Below are positions 1-9,139 of a DNA stretch of 46,267 nucleotides, piece after piece. The DNA is taken from positions 1,737-48,003 of the forward strand of contig PKYQ01000015.1 of assembly GCA_003133685.1 (NCBI GenBank), written 5' to 3'. Source of the DNA: Acidimicrobiaceae bacterium. GTDB lineage: Bacteria; Actinomycetota; Acidimicrobiia; Acidimicrobiales; RAAP-2. The translations under genes were made by a program, and so were the position numbers. Position 1 is the first letter of the stretch. The number at the start of each line of letters is the position of its first letter. Below the pieces are notes generated by a model, which was given only the letters and a program-made list of their open reading frames with translations, was not told the origin of the DNA and did no database searches.

Positions 1-141
1 GGTCGCATCATGTTCGAGCTCGGTGGCGTCGACGAGGCCTTGGCCCGCGCCGCCATGGAGCGCGCCATCCAGAAGTTGCCGATCAAGGCCAAGTTCGTTA
101 TTCGTCCCGGCACGCACGGGACTCCGGAAGTGAGCATCTAA
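1..141 (+). CDS. rplP: Ribosomal protein L16, C-terminal end (partial)
   Basis: Open from the first base of the window in frame 1 to TAA. The last 46 residues are visible, including [16 protein letters not shown] and the ending [16 protein letters not shown], typical of the L16 C-terminus. L16 sits near the peptidyl-transferase centre and the central protuberance of the 50S subunit. The stop overlaps the rpmC start by one base (TAATG), as expected in the S10 operon order rplP-rpmC-rpsQ. The start lies outside the window. Identity is well supported by the sequence and the neighbours. Confidence 0.93.
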   Translation, partial: GRIMFELGGVDEALARAAMERAIQKLPIKAKFVIRPGTHGTPEVSI

Positions 142-374
142 TGGCGAAGACCCGTGACCGAATTGCCGAGATGCGCCTGCTGGGCGACCGCGAACTGCTC
201 GAGCGGCTGACCGAGTCCCGTCGCGAACTGTTCAACATGCGTTTCCAACTGGCGACCGGGCAGCTCGACAACTCGGCGCGACTGAACGAAGTGCGTCGCG
301 ACATCGCGCGCCTCTCGACGTTTGCGCGTGAGCGAGAGATCGCGGCCGCTGAGGCGCAAGGAAAAGGTGAGTAG
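141..374 (+). CDS. rpmC: Ribosomal protein L29
   Basis: 77-residue protein of the large subunit, located at the peptide exit tunnel. It is slightly longer than the usual 60-70 because of a short charged C-terminal tail. The core [19 protein letters not shown] followed by LATGQL and [12 protein letters not shown] is the standard two-helix L29 signature. The ATG overlaps the rplP stop by one base, and rpsQ begins two bases after its stop. Gene order and motif leave little doubt. Confidence 0.96.
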   Translation: MAKTRDRIAEMRLLGDRELLERLTESRRELFNMRFQLATGQLDNSARLNEVRRDIARLSTFAREREIAAAEAQGKGE

Positions 375-376
375 TC

Positions 377-652
377 ATGACTGACTCGAACGAAACAACC
401 AGGTCGAATCCCCGCAAGGTCCGTGAGGGCATTGTCGTCTCGGACAAGATGAACTCGACGTTGGTCGTCGCGGTGAATGAGCGTGTCTCGCACCCGCGCT
501 ACGGCAAGACGGTCCAGCGCACCAAGAAGCTCTACGTGCACGACGAGAAGAACGAAGCGAAGATCGGCGACAAGGTCCGCGTCCAAGAGACGCGCCCGCT
601 GTCGAAGCTGAAGCGTTGGCGCCTCACCGAAGTCGTGGAGCGTGCGCGATGA
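377..652 (+). CDS. rpsQ: Ribosomal protein S17
   Basis: 91-residue primary 16S rRNA-binding protein of the small subunit with an OB fold. The motifs [35 protein letters not shown] and the [16 protein letters not shown] ending are classic S17. The N-terminal extension of about 12 residues before RKVREG is common in actinobacteria. The TGA stop shares ATGA with the rplN start, so translation is probably coupled. A GGTGAG stretch lies just before the ATG. Confidence 0.96.
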   Translation: MTDSNETTRSNPRKVREGIVVSDKMNSTLVVAVNERVSHPRYGKTVQRTKKLYVHDEKNEAKIGDKVRVQETRPLSKLKRWRLTEVVERAR

Positions 653-1017
653 TTCAACAAGAGAGTCGACTGAAGGTCGCTGACAACAGCGGGGCGAAGG
701 AAGTCCTTTGCATTCGCGTGCTCGGCGGTTCGCGTCGTCGCTACGCCTCGATCGGTGACGTCTTCATCGGCACCGTCAAGCAAGCGATCCCTGGCGCCGC
801 CGTGAAGAAGGGCGACGTGGTTCGCTGCGTCGTCGTGCGCACGGCCAAGGAGAAGCGTCGTCCCGACGGTTCCTACATCAAGTTTGACGAGAACGCCGCG
901 GTGCTGATCAACGACCAGCTCCAGCCGCGCGGTACGCGCATCTTCGGGCCCGTGGGTCGCGAACTGCGTGACAAGAAGTTCATGCGCATTATTTCCCTGG
1001 CACCGGAGGTGCTGTAA
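649..1017 (+). CDS. rplN: Ribosomal protein L14
   Basis: 122 residues, exactly the usual L14 length, which decides the ATG at 649 inside the ATGA overlap with rpsQ rather than a longer in-frame GTG. It starts [18 protein letters not shown] and ends EVL. The [18 protein letters not shown] and [18 protein letters not shown] blocks are diagnostic. L14 contacts the 30S subunit at an intersubunit bridge and is the binding site of the silencing factor RsfS. The stop overlaps rplX by one base (TAATG). Confidence 0.97.
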   Translation: MIQQESRLKVADNSGAKEVLCIRVLGGSRRRYASIGDVFIGTVKQAIPGAAVKKGDVVRCVVVRTAKEKRRPDGSYIKFDENAAVLINDQLQPRGTRIFGPVGRELRDKKFMRIISLAPEVL

Positions 1018-1322
1018 TGAAAATTCGTAAAGGTGACGAAGTGTACGTTCTCGCGGGCAAGTTCCGCGGCGAGCGCGCCAACGTCGAAGAGGCGTTGCCG
1101 GGTGCCAACAAGGTGATCCTCGACGGCCTCAACATCGCCAAGCGCCACACCAAGCAGGCCGGCGCCACCATGCAGGCCGGCATCATCGACAAGTTGATGC
1201 CGCTCGACGCGAGCAATGTCGCGCTGTGGTGCGACGGTCACAAGGGACCGGCCAGGGTTGGCTACCGCACCGAAGACGGCGTGAAGCACCGCGTCTGTCG
1301 CAAATGTGGAGAGGCACTATGA
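1017..1322 (+). CDS. rplX: Ribosomal protein L24
   Basis: 101 residues with an N-terminal KOW motif ([20 protein letters not shown]), then the RNA-contacting loop KRHTKQAG. The C-terminal segment [20 protein letters not shown] contains a CxxC, common in bacterial L24. L24 initiates 50S assembly by binding the 5' part of 23S rRNA. It overlaps rplN by one base and rplE by four (ATGA at 1319-1322), so the three genes are translated as a coupled block. Confidence 0.96.
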   Translation: MKIRKGDEVYVLAGKFRGERANVEEALPGANKVILDGLNIAKRHTKQAGATMQAGIIDKLMPLDASNVALWCDGHKGPARVGYRTEDGVKHRVCRKCGEAL

Positions 1323-1882
1323 CCACCGCTACTCGCCCTCGTCTCAAGGTGCGCTTCGACGAAGAGATCCGTCAATCGCTCAAAGAGGAGCTCGGCCTCG
1401 ACAACATCATGCAGGTGCCGCGCCTCACGAAGGTCGTCCTCAACTCCGGGGTCGGTCGCGCCACCCAACAGGCGTCACTGCTCGAGGGCGCCCAGCGCGA
1501 TCTGGAGCTCATCACCGGTCAAAAGCCGGTCGTGACGCGCGCGAAGAAGTCGATCGCGAGTTTCAAGCTTCGTGAAGAGCAGCCCATCGGCGTGAAGGTG
1601 ACACTGCGCGGTGACCGCGCCTGGGAGTTCTTCGACCGACTGCTCAGCATCGCCATCCCGCGTATCCGCGACTTCCGAGGTCTGTCGCCGAAGTCCTTCG
1701 ACGGACACGGCAACTACACGTTCGGCGTCAATGACCAGTTGATCTTCCCCGAGGTCGACTACGACAAGATCGACGCGCCGCGTGGTTTCGACATCACGAT
1801 CGTCACCACGGCCGCGAACGACGAGCAGGGCCGAGCGTTTTTACGCGCGTACGGCTTCCCCTTCAAGCAGGAGATCAAGTAA
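1319..1882 (+). CDS. rplE: Ribosomal protein L5
   Basis: 187 residues starting [20 protein letters not shown]. The start at 1319 is preferred because it forms the ATGA overlap with rplX and gives a normal L5 length; a longer in-frame GTG at 1226 would run through rplX. L5 binds 5S rRNA and lies at the central protuberance. Hallmarks are [14 protein letters not shown], the [20 protein letters not shown] block, and [17 protein letters not shown] with the late GFPFK ending. Confidence 0.97.
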   Translation: MTTATRPRLKVRFDEEIRQSLKEELGLDNIMQVPRLTKVVLNSGVGRATQQASLLEGAQRDLELITGQKPVVTRAKKSIASFKLREEQPIGVKVTLRGDRAWEFFDRLLSIAIPRIRDFRGLSPKSFDGHGNYTFGVNDQLIFPEVDYDKIDAPRGFDITIVTTAANDEQGRAFLRAYGFPFKQEIK

Positions 1883-1884
1883 AT

Positions 1885-2070
1885 ATGGCGAAGAAAGCTC
1901 TTCGAATCAAGCAGAAGAAGACCCCGAAGTTCTCGACGCGTGCCTACACGCGCTGTGAGCGATGTGGTCGACCCCGCTCGGTGTACCGCAAGTTCGGCCT
2001 ATGCCGTATCTGCTTGCGACAGATGGTGCACGCCGGCGAGATCCCCGGCGTGACCAAGGCGAGTTGGTAG
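1885..2070 (+). CDS. rpsN: Ribosomal protein S14, type Z (zinc-binding)
   Basis: 61-residue short form of S14 of the 30S head. Four cysteines in two CxxC pairs (residues 24/27 and 40/43: [10 protein letters not shown] and LCRICLRQ) make the zinc ribbon that defines the Zn-dependent form. It ends in the conserved [11 protein letters not shown]. It follows rplE by two bases and is in the canonical spc-operon position between L5 and S8. Confidence 0.97.
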   Translation: MAKKALRIKQKKTPKFSTRAYTRCERCGRPRSVYRKFGLCRICLRQMVHAGEIPGVTKASW

Positions 2071-2077
2071 GTAGATC

Positions 2078-2482
2078 ATGACAATGACCGACCCCATCGC
2101 CGACATGCTCACGCGAATTCGCAACGCCAACTCCGCGATGTTCGACACCGTGAAGATGCCCAGTTCGAAGTTGAAGGAGAACCTCGCGAAGGTCCTCGAG
2201 CGCGAGGGCTTTATCGCCGGCTTCACCGTCTCCAAGGTCGACGGCAAGCCCGGCAACCAGCTCGAGATCGCGCTCAAGTACTCCGAAGACCGCAAGAAGA
2301 CGATCATCGGTATCAAGCGCGTCTCCAAGCCCGGCCTTCGTATCTACAAGAAGTCCGACCAGATGCCCAAGGTGCTCGGCGGCGTCGGCGTGGCCGTCGT
2401 CTCGACGAGTCACGGCCTGATGACCGACCGCGAAGCCCGCAAGGCCAAGCTCGGTGGCGAGGTGCTCTGTTATGTCTGGTAG
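2078..2482 (+). CDS. rpsH: Ribosomal protein S8
   Basis: 134 residues, starting [20 protein letters not shown]. The C-terminal block [20 protein letters not shown], then [16 protein letters not shown], is the S8 signature. S8 binds the central domain of 16S rRNA and in E. coli is the translational repressor of the spc operon. A GGTAGGT stretch 5-11 bases before the ATG is a plausible ribosome binding site. A second ATG two codons in is possible but the first matches the family. Confidence 0.96.
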   Translation: MTMTDPIADMLTRIRNANSAMFDTVKMPSSKLKENLAKVLEREGFIAGFTVSKVDGKPGNQLEIALKYSEDRKKTIIGIKRVSKPGLRIYKKSDQMPKVLGGVGVAVVSTSHGLMTDREARKAKLGGEVLCYVW

Positions 2483-2506
2483 TCCCCGTCACCCGGAGGT
2501 TCGCTG

Positions 2507-3046
2507 ATGTCACGAATCGGAAATAACCCCATCACCGTGCCCGCCTCGGTCACGATCAGCGTCGCCGACGGCGTCGCGACGGTGAAGGGACCGAACGGCA
2601 CCATGAGCCGCGTCATTCCTGAGGGCATCACGCTCGAGCAGAACGGTGACGTCTTGACGGTCTCGCGCGTCAATGACGAGACGCGCTACCGCTCATTGCA
2701 CGGACTGACGCGCACGTTGATCGCCAACATGGTCGTTGGCGTGACCGACGGCTGGTCCAAGGAGCTCGAGATCATCGGCGTCGGCTATCGCGCCGCCAAC
2801 GGGGGACCGGGCGTGCTCGACCTCGCCCTGGGCTTCTCGCACCCCGTCAAGTTCACCGCGCCCGACGGGATCACCTTCGAGGTGCCGTTGCCCACGCGCG
2901 TCATCGTGAAGGGTGCCGACAAGGAGGTCGTCGGTCAAGTGGCCGCGTCGATCCGCAAGATCCGTAAGCCCGAGCCCTACAAGGGCAAGGGCGTTCGCTA
3001 CCTCGGAGAACGAGTAGTGCGCAAGGCTGGAAAGGCTGCGAAGTAA
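2507..3046 (+). CDS. rplF: Ribosomal protein L6
   Basis: 179 residues, the normal L6 length, with the duplicated alpha-beta fold. It opens [19 protein letters not shown] and ends with the diagnostic [23 protein letters not shown]6 lies near the sarcin-ricin loop and supports elongation factor binding. A GGAGG ribosome binding site precedes the ATG. The TAA overlaps the rplR start by one base (TAATG). Confidence 0.97.
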   Translation: MSRIGNNPITVPASVTISVADGVATVKGPNGTMSRVIPEGITLEQNGDVLTVSRVNDETRYRSLHGLTRTLIANMVVGVTDGWSKELEIIGVGYRAANGGPGVLDLALGFSHPVKFTAPDGITFEVPLPTRVIVKGADKEVVGQVAASIRKIRKPEPYKGKGVRYLGERVVRKAGKAAK

Positions 3047-3402
3047 TGGCACGAACCACACTGGAGTTACGCAAGCGTCGTCACGCGCGCATCCGCCGTC
3101 GTCTCTCGGGCACGGCCGAGCGTCCGCGCGTGGCGGTCTCGCGTACCAACAAGCACATCTCGGCCCAGATCATCGATGACGTGGCCGGCCGTACGCTCGC
3201 CTCCGCGTCCTCGGTCGAGGCCGACCTCAAGAAGAGCAGCGGTGGCAACGTCGCCGGTGCCAAGGCCGTCGCCGAACTGCTCGCCACGCGCGCCAAAGAG
3301 GCCCACATCACCACCGTCGTGTTCGACCGTGGCGGATTCGATTATCACGGCCGGGTCGCGGCGTTCGCCGACACCCTTCGCGCCGCCGGACTGGAGTTTT
3401 AA
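3046..3402 (+). CDS. rplR: Ribosomal protein L18
   Basis: 118 residues. The N-terminal [20 protein letters not shown] and [18 protein letters not shown] motifs, with [20 protein letters not shown] near the end, identify L18, a 5S rRNA-binding protein of the central protuberance working with L5 and L25. Both ends overlap neighbours by one base (rplF and rpsE). Confidence 0.97.
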   Translation: MARTTLELRKRRHARIRRRLSGTAERPRVAVSRTNKHISAQIIDDVAGRTLASASSVEADLKKSSGGNVAGAKAVAELLATRAKEAHITTVVFDRGGFDYHGRVAAFADTLRAAGLEF

Positions 3403-3956
3403 TGGCTGACCTGGAACAGTACGAAGAGCGCACCATCAAGGTGAATCGCGTCTCGAAGGTCGTGAAGGGTGGACGTCGGTTCTCCTTCACCGCGTTGATG
3501 GTGATCGGTGACGGCAACGGCCGCGTCGGTCTCGGCTACGGCAAGGCCAAGGAAGCCGGTCTCGCCGTGCAAAAGGGCATCGAAGAGGCGCGCAAGAACC
3601 TCTTCGACGTACCCCTCGCCGGTACGACGATCGTCTATCCGGTCCTCGGCGCCTCGGGCGCCGGACGAGTTTTGATGAAGCCGGCCGCTCCCGGTACCGG
3701 CGTGATCGCCGGTGGGGCCGCGCGCGCGATCCTCGAGATGGCCGGAGTGAAGGACATCATCGCGAAGTCACTCGGTTCATCGAATGGCATCAACGTGGCG
3801 CACGCCACGATCGAGGGTCTCAAGCAGCTTCGTCGACCCGAGGAGATCGCCGCCTCGCGTGACAAGCCGGCCGACCACGTCATCCCGAGCGGGACACTTC
3901 GCGCCTACCGCGAACGTCAGCGCGAAGGCGACCTGTTCAAGACGACGGAGGGCTGA
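3402..3956 (+). CDS. rpsE: Ribosomal protein S5
   Basis: 184 residues. The S5 N-terminal double-stranded RNA-binding domain is seen in [20 protein letters not shown] and [16 protein letters not shown], and the C-terminal domain in [16 protein letters not shown] and [21 protein letters not shown]5 helps set decoding accuracy and mRNA unwinding at the entry channel. It overlaps rplR by one base and is followed after one base by rpmD. Confidence 0.97.
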   Translation: MADLEQYEERTIKVNRVSKVVKGGRRFSFTALMVIGDGNGRVGLGYGKAKEAGLAVQKGIEEARKNLFDVPLAGTTIVYPVLGASGAGRVLMKPAAPGTGVIAGGAARAILEMAGVKDIIAKSLGSSNGINVAHATIEGLKQLRRPEEIAASRDKPADHVIPSGTLRAYRERQREGDLFKTTEG

Positions 3957-3957
3957 G

Positions 3958-4140
3958 ATGCAGTTGAAAGTCACCCAAATTCGTTCCGGCATCGCCACCA
4001 AGCCCAAGCACCGCGGGACACTGCGCGCGCTCGGACTTCGCGGCATCGGCCAATCCAACGTGCTGCCTGATCGTCCCGAGATCCACGGGATGATCGCTCG
4101 AGTGCCGCACCTCGTGAAAGTAGAAGAGGTCAACGAATGA
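3958..4140 (+). CDS. rpmD: Ribosomal protein L30
   Basis: 60 residues, typical of the short bacterial L30. The true start is ATG 3958 (MQLKVTQIRSGIATKPKHRG); longer in-frame extensions run inside rpsE. The motif RALGLRGIGQSNVLPDRPEI and the ending VPHLVKVEEV match the family. The stop shares ATGA with rplO, so the pair is likely coupled. Confidence 0.95.
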   Translation: MQLKVTQIRSGIATKPKHRGTLRALGLRGIGQSNVLPDRPEIHGMIARVPHLVKVEEVNE

Positions 4141-4622
4141 AGTTGCACGATCTCAAGTCACCCGAAGGCTCGATCAAGCGCAAGAAGATCGTCGGTCGTG
4201 GTATCGGTGGTCGCGGCGGCAAGACCGCCGGTCGTGGCACCAAGGGTCAGAAGGCCCGTCGCCAGATCCCGGCCGGCTTCGAGGGCGGCCAGTTGCCGCT
4301 CCTCCAGCGCATCCCGAAGCTGAAGGGCTTCACCAACCCGTTCCGCGTCGAGTACACCCCGGTGAACCTCGACGCCCTCGCGGCACTCGGCCTCAGCGAT
4401 ATAACGCTCGACGTGCTCGTCGAGCGCGGGCTCGCGCGAAAGAAGGACTTCGTGAAGGTCCTCGGTCGCGGAGAGCTCACCGCGACGTTGAACGTAACGG
4501 CGCACCGTTTCTCGGCGTCGGCCAAGGCCGCCATCGAGGCGGCGGGCGGTACGACGACCGAAGTGGCGCTGCCCTTCGCGGTTCGTCCTCCCGCTTCGGG
4601 CAACCAACACCAGAACCGCTAA
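4137..4622 (+). CDS. rplO: Ribosomal protein L15
   Basis: 161 residues. The N-terminal glycine- and arginine-rich segment KRKKIVGRGIGGRGGKTAGR followed by GTKGQKARRQIPAGFEGGQ is the unmistakable L15 tail that threads into 23S rRNA. It starts four bases inside rpmD (ATGA). The C-terminal half has the usual small alpha-beta fold (VTAHRFSASAKAAIEAAGG). The next gene is secY after nine bases. Confidence 0.96.
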   Translation: MKLHDLKSPEGSIKRKKIVGRGIGGRGGKTAGRGTKGQKARRQIPAGFEGGQLPLLQRIPKLKGFTNPFRVEYTPVNLDALAALGLSDITLDVLVERGLARKKDFVKVLGRGELTATLNVTAHRFSASAKAAIEAAGGTTTEVALPFAVRPPASGNQHQNR

Positions 4623-4631
4623 GGTCCACCA

Positions 4632-5921
4632 ATGCTTCGGCGACTCGGGAACATCTTTCGCGTACCAGACCTTCGTAACAAGGTGCTGTTCACGATTGGC
4701 GTCATCTGCCTGTACCAGGCGGGCGCCAACATCCCGATTCCCGGGGTGAGCTGGAGCCAGGTCCAGGATTTGCAGGCGAAGGCCGGCGCCAGCGGCGTGC
4801 TCGGTTTCTTGAACCTCTTCTCCGGAGGGGCGTTGACCCGACTGGCGGTCTTCGGACTCGGTGTCATGCCCTACATCACGAGCTCGATCGTCATCCAGTT
4901 GCTGACGACCGTCATCCCCAAGCTCACGCAGTGGCGCGACCAGGGTGCCGTCGGTCAAAAGAAGATCACCCAGACGACGCGCTATCTCACCATCGGCCTC
5001 GCGCTGCTGCAGTCGACCGGTCTGATCTACGCCTTCCACGGTCACGACCAGGCCCTGCTCGGATTCAACATCGACCTCATCCCCAAGTTCAACCTGTCGC
5101 TCGGCCTCTTCATGGTCGCGATCATGACCGCCGGAACGGCCTTCGTCATGTGGCTCGCTGAGCTCATCACCCAGCGCGGCATCGGCCAGGGTATGAGCCT
5201 CTTGATCTTCGCCAACGTCGTGGCGGGCATCCCCTCCGGCGGACACGCCGTCCTCGACGAGGGTGGCCCGGTCAAGTTCGTGGTGCTCCTCCTGGTCTCG
5301 ATCGCGTTGTTGGTCCTCATCGTCTTCATGGACAACGGACAACGGCGCATCCCGGTCACCTTCGCGCGAAGAGTCGTCGGGCGCAAGGAGATGGGCGGCA
5401 ACTCGACGTATATCCCGCTGAAGGTCAACCAGTCCGGCGTTATCCCGATCATCTTCGCCTCGTCGGTGCTCTACATCCCGATTTTGCTGAGCAACATCGT
5501 TCCGTGGGCGAGCTTCACCAACTTCGTGAACTCCTCGCTGCACCCGACGAGTTTCTTCTACATCTTCTCGGACTTCGTCTTGATCGTCGCGTTCACCTTC
5601 TTCTACGTCTACATCGCCTTCGAGCCGCACCAGCAGGCCGAGATGCTGCGCCAGCAGGGTGGCTTCGTGCCGGGGATCCGACCGGGCATGCCGACCGAGA
5701 AGTACTTCGCCAAGATGCTCTCGCGTATCACCGTCGTCGGCGCGTTCTTCCTCGCGTCGGTCGCCGTCGTGCCGAGCATCCTCATGGCCCTGTGGAACAT
5801 CAACCGCTTCCCGTACTACGGCACGACGTTGCTGATCGCCGTGGGTGTCGCCTTGGAGACGATGCGCCAGATCGACAGCCAACTCATGATGCGTAACTAC
5901 GAAGGCTTCCTGAAGCGGTAG
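4632..5921 (+). CDS. secY: Protein translocase subunit SecY
   Basis: 429-residue membrane channel of the Sec translocon. Ten hydrophobic segments can be followed, beginning VLFTIGVICLYQAGANIPIP. Typical SecY blocks are present: NLFSGGALTRLAVFGLGVMP, YITSSIVIQLLTTVIP, the cytosolic loop RRIPVTFARR and SGVIPIIFASS, and the late GFVPGIRPGMPTEKY. It works with SecE/SecG (not in this window) and SecA to export proteins such as the predicted surface proteins at 39.9-45.4 kb. Position after rplO and before adk is canonical. Confidence 0.97.
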   Translation: MLRRLGNIFRVPDLRNKVLFTIGVICLYQAGANIPIPGVSWSQVQDLQAKAGASGVLGFLNLFSGGALTRLAVFGLGVMPYITSSIVIQLLTTVIPKLTQWRDQGAVGQKKITQTTRYLTIGLALLQSTGLIYAFHGHDQALLGFNIDLIPKFNLSLGLFMVAIMTAGTAFVMWLAELITQRGIGQGMSLLIFANVVAGIPSGGHAVLDEGGPVKFVVLLLVSIALLVLIVFMDNGQRRIPVTFARRVVGRKEMGGNSTYIPLKVNQSGVIPIIFASSVLYIPILLSNIVPWASFTNFVNSSLHPTSFFYIFSDFVLIVAFTFFYVYIAFEPHQQAEMLRQQGGFVPGIRPGMPTEKYFAKMLSRITVVGAFFLASVAVVPSILMALWNINRFPYYGTTLLIAVGVALETMRQIDSQLMMRNYEGFLKR

Positions 5922-5923
5922 CC

Positions 5924-6583
5924 ATGACGGCACGTCTAAATCTGATTGTCCTAGGAAAACAGGGCGCGGGCAAGGGAACCCAGTCCACGGCGCTCTCCGA
6001 GAAGTACGCCATCCCGCACGTGTCGACCGGGGACATGCTGCGCAACGCCGTCAAGGCCGGCAGCGAACTCGGCAAGCAAGTCGCCTCGATCCTCCAAGCC
6101 GGTGACCTCGTTTCGGACGACATCGTCAACCAACTCGTGAGTGAACGCTTCAAAGAGCCCGACGCGCAGCGCGGCGTCCTGCTCGACGGCTTCCCGCGCA
6201 CGATCGGTCAGGCCGAAGCCCTCGAGGCGATGCTCGGCGAGGAGGGCATCAAGCTCTGCATCAACCTCGACGTGCCGATCGAACTCGTCACCCAGCGGCT
6301 CTCGTCGCGCCGGGTCTGTCAGGAGTGCGGCACGACCTATAAGGACACCGACGTCGAAGCGATCTCGGGCACGTGCTCGAACTGCGGCGGCGACGTCATC
6401 CAGCGCGCCGACGACCACCCCGAGGCGATCCGCACCCGATTGATGAACTACGAACGCGACACCGAGCCGCTCCTCTCGTTCTACGGGAACCGCGGACTGC
6501 TGGTTATCGTCGACGGCGATCAGAGTCCCGGGGCCGTGACCGACGAGATCATCAAGGTGGTCCACGAACGAGGCCTCGCGTGA
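5924..6583 (+). CDS. adk: Adenylate kinase
   Basis: 219-residue cytoplasmic enzyme converting AMP + ATP to 2 ADP. The P-loop GKQGAGKGTQ lies at residues 11-20, and the AMP-binding segment VSTGDMLRNAV and the DGFPRT motif are present. The LID is the long, zinc-binding type, with cysteines in VCQECGTTYK and TCSNCGGD. The gene follows secY by two bases and ends within the GTGA overlap with map. Confidence 0.97.
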   Translation: MTARLNLIVLGKQGAGKGTQSTALSEKYAIPHVSTGDMLRNAVKAGSELGKQVASILQAGDLVSDDIVNQLVSERFKEPDAQRGVLLDGFPRTIGQAEALEAMLGEEGIKLCINLDVPIELVTQRLSSRRVCQECGTTYKDTDVEAISGTCSNCGGDVIQRADDHPEAIRTRLMNYERDTEPLLSFYGNRGLLVIVDGDQSPGAVTDEIIKVVHERGLA

Positions 6584-7320
6584 GACGCTCGGCCGAGGAA
6601 CTGAACAAGATGCGAAAGGCTGGCAAGGTCGTCGCCGAGATGCACGAGGCGACGCGCGCGGCGATTCGACCGGGCGTGACGACGATGCAGCTCAACGAGA
6701 TCGCCGCCGAGGTGCTCGCCAAGCGCGGGGCCCGATCGAACTTTCTGAACTACCACGGCTTCCCGGCCGTGATCTGCACCAGTCCCAACGACATGATCGT
6801 GCACGGCATTCCCGGGAACATCACCTTGCGCGAGGGTGACATCATCTCGGTCGACTGTGGGGCGATCATCGAGGGCTATCACGGCGACGCCGCCTACACC
6901 GCGGGGGTCGGTGAGATCAGTGACGAGGCGAAGCGACTGATCGAAGTGACCGAGCGCTCGCTGTGGGCCGGCATCGATCAATTAACCAAGGGCAATCGAC
7001 TCAACGAAGTCGGGCGCGCCGTGCAGAACGTCGCCGAGGCGGCCGGGTACTCGGTCGTTCGCGAGTACGTCGGCCACGCCATCGGTACCGCGATGCACGA
7101 GAGTCCTCAGGTGCCGAACTACTGGCCCGGTACGCCGGGACCGACGTTGAAAGAAGGCATGGTCTTCGCGATCGAGCCGATGGTGAACGTCGGCAGCTAC
7201 GAGACCTACGTCCTGGACGACGGTTGGGGAGTGATGACCCAGGACGGCCAACTCTCGGCTCACTTCGAACACACGATCGCGGTCACCGACCACGGTCCGG
7301 AAGTCTTTACCGCCGCCTAA
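6580..7320 (+). CDS. map: Methionine aminopeptidase, type I
   Basis: 246 residues from the GTG at 6580, which lies in a GTGA overlap with adk; the protein then begins MRRSAEELNKMRKAGKVVAE, the family-typical N-terminus. It removes the initiator methionine from nascent proteins. Metal-binding residues of the pita-bread fold are visible in ISVDCGAIIEGYHGDAAYT (two Asp), GHAIGTAMHESP (His) and MVFAIEPMVNVG (Glu), with the final Glu in SAHFEHTIAVT. In many genomes infA follows immediately; here it is about 9.1 kb away. The stop overlaps the convergent response-regulator gene by four bases. Confidence 0.96.
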   Translation: MRRSAEELNKMRKAGKVVAEMHEATRAAIRPGVTTMQLNEIAAEVLAKRGARSNFLNYHGFPAVICTSPNDMIVHGIPGNITLREGDIISVDCGAIIEGYHGDAAYTAGVGEISDEAKRLIEVTERSLWAGIDQLTKGNRLNEVGRAVQNVAEAAGYSVVREYVGHAIGTAMHESPQVPNYWPGTPGPTLKEGMVFAIEPMVNVGSYETYVLDDGWGVMTQDGQLSAHFEHTIAVTDHGPEVFTAA

Positions 7321-7961
7321 TCCTTCGGATGCGCGCGGTCCTGCTGGCGCTGGGCGAAGAGCGCCGCTTCGGTGCGACGTTGGAAGCCCAGTTTGGCGAG
7401 CAAGTTCGACACGTAATTCTTGACGGTCTTCTCGGCGAGGAACATGACGTCGGCGATCTCTCGGTTGCTGAGACCCTCGCTGAGCAGATCGAGTATCCGG
7501 CGCTCTTGAGGACTGAGGCTCTCGAGGCGGACGTCTTCTCTGATCTGACGAAGGAGTCGCTCTTTCGCTCGTCCGATCTGTTCGGGGGTGAGCAGCATCT
7601 CACCGTTGGCGACTCGACGAATCGACGTGATCAGTTCATCGCCGCGGACGTTCTTCAAGACGTAACCGCGCGCGCCCGCGAGGAACGACGCGTTCAGCGC
7701 GTCGTTGTCGGCGAAGGACGTCAGCATTAGACACCCGAGTTCGGGATGGACCGCGCGCAACTGTCGACAGAGGTCGACGCCGCTGCCGTCGGGCAGGCGC
7801 ACGTCGAGCACCGCGACGTCAACGCCGACGAGATCCAGTGCGAGTGCTTCATCCAGCGATCCCGCTTGCGCGACGACTTCGAGGTCGCCCTCGGCTTCGA
7901 AGAGTTCGCGAAGCCCCCGGCGAACAATTTCGTGGTCGTCAACCAGTAATAGTCCGATCAT
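7317..7961 (-). CDS. NarL/LuxR-family response regulator (DevR-like)
   Basis: 214 residues. An N-terminal receiver (about 1-115) has the acidic pair LLLVDDHE, phospho-acceptor Asp53 in VAVLDVRLPDGSG, Thr81 and Lys103 (GYVLKNV). The C-terminal LuxR-type helix-turn-helix (about 148-205) shows LSPQERRILDLLSEGLSNRE and FLAEKTVKNYVSNLLAKLGF. The kinase gene ends one base before this ATG, so the two form a cognate pair. Receiver and HTH spacing resembles actinobacterial DevR/DosR regulators, but the regulon cannot be read from this window. Confidence 0.9.
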   Translation of the reverse strand: MIGLLLVDDHEIVRRGLRELFEAEGDLEVVAQAGSLDEALALDLVGVDVAVLDVRLPDGSGVDLCRQLRAVHPELGCLMLTSFADNDALNASFLAGARGYVLKNVRGDELITSIRRVANGEMLLTPEQIGRAKERLLRQIREDVRLESLSPQERRILDLLSEGLSNREIADVMFLAEKTVKNYVSNLLAKLGFQRRTEAALFAQRQQDRAHPKD

Positions 7962-7962
7962 C

Positions 7963-9099
7963 TCAAACCCTTCGCATCGCGGTCCAGCGCACCGTGGTGC
8001 CGCCGCCGATTATTGACTTGATCGTACAGTTGCCGCCGAGTTCGCGAGCGCGTGACGAAAGGTTGCGCACGCCGCGTCCCGATCCGACGTTGGGAATAAA
8101 GCCGATGCCGTTATCACGCACGATGATTTCGATGAGTTCATTGCTCGTGTCCACTTTGACTTCTACCGCCGAGGCTTGGGAGTGGCGCACGACGTTGGAG
8201 AGGATCTCGCGCAGCGCCTGCACGCAGTGCTGGGCGCACTGTGGGCCGACGTCATTGCTGATGCCCGACGCGATCTTCACGTCGACGTGTACGCCCAAGC
8301 GAGACTCCACTTCGGCCGAGAGGGCGTAGACCCGCTCCTCGAGTGTCTGACTTTCCGTTCGGTCCTGGTCGATTTCAAAGATCGTCGTGCGAATCTCGTG
8401 GATAGTGGTGTCGAGTTCGTCCAGCACACTATCGATTCGACTGCGCACGTGTTCATCGACAATGGCGGGGAGCGAGGTCTGCAACGCGAGTCCGACGCCG
8501 AAGAGACGCTGGATGACCGTGTCGTGGAGGTCGCGCGCCAATCGTTCGCGCTCTTCTGAGAGCGTCAACTCGCGCATGTTCGCGCGCAACATCTCTTGAT
8601 CGATGACGAGGCCCGCGGCGCGACCGAAGGCTTCGGTGAGTTGTTGGTCCTCTTCACTGAACGGCTCTCCGTTCAGGGGATCGGTGAGATAGAGGTTGCC
8701 GAAGATATGCCCGTCGCTAATCGCCACCGGCACGCCCAGGAATCGATGCATCGGGGGATGGTTCATGGGGAACCCCGAGGACCGGGGGTGCTCGGCCAAT
8801 TCGTCGATGCGCAGCGTCCTCCGTTGGCGGATGATCTCGCCTAAGAGTCCGTGACCGCGAGGTTCCGGTCCGATGGCGGCGCGTTGCGCGGCGTCCACGC
8901 CGTAGGTTATGAAGCGCGAGAGCGAGGTGCCGTCCGGGGCGATGACGCCGAGCGCGCCATATTGTGCGCCGACCAGCCGGCTCGCCGTTTCAATGATGAG
9001 TGAGAGCAGACCGTCTAAGTCCGCGTCGGTCTCAATGAGGAGGATCGCGTCGATCAGAGCGTGGAGTCGCTCCGGATCGTTGATTTTATGAAACGCCAC
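7963..9099 (-). CDS. GAF-domain histidine kinase (DevS/DosS-like)
   Basis: 378 residues from a GTG start. One GAF domain (about 18-165) contains RFLGVPVAISDGHIFGNLYL, then a HisKA_3 dimerisation/phospho-acceptor region ERERLARDLHDTVIQRLFGV with His192. The C-terminal HATPase shows NVVRHSQAS, VRDNGIGF and GRGVRNLSSRARELGG. No membrane segment is seen, so it is probably cytoplasmic. The GAF resembles the sensory GAF of DevS-type kinases, which have two GAF domains; here there is only one. Whether it binds haem cannot be decided by eye. Confidence 0.88.
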   Translation of the reverse strand: MAFHKINDPERLHALIDAILLIETDADLDGLLSLIIETASRLVGAQYGALGVIAPDGTSLSRFITYGVDAAQRAAIGPEPRGHGLLGEIIRQRRTLRIDELAEHPRSSGFPMNHPPMHRFLGVPVAISDGHIFGNLYLTDPLNGEPFSEEDQQLTEAFGRAAGLVIDQEMLRANMRELTLSEERERLARDLHDTVIQRLFGVGLALQTSLPAIVDEHVRSRIDSVLDELDTTIHEIRTTIFEIDQDRTESQTLEERVYALSAEVESRLGVHVDVKIASGISNDVGPQCAQHCVQALREILSNVVRHSQASAVEVKVDTSNELIEIIVRDNGIGFIPNVGSGRGVRNLSSRARELGGNCTIKSIIGGGTTVRWTAMRRV

Positions 9100-9139
9100 T
9101 ACGGAATCTTTCCACAGTCCAAGAGACCCGCCGAAGGAT

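Noticed and set aside
4158-5933. Very long minus-strand open frame opposite rplO and secY
   Set aside because: Arg/Asp/Glu-rich antisense shadow of high-GC genes; rplO and secY are certain on the plus strand.
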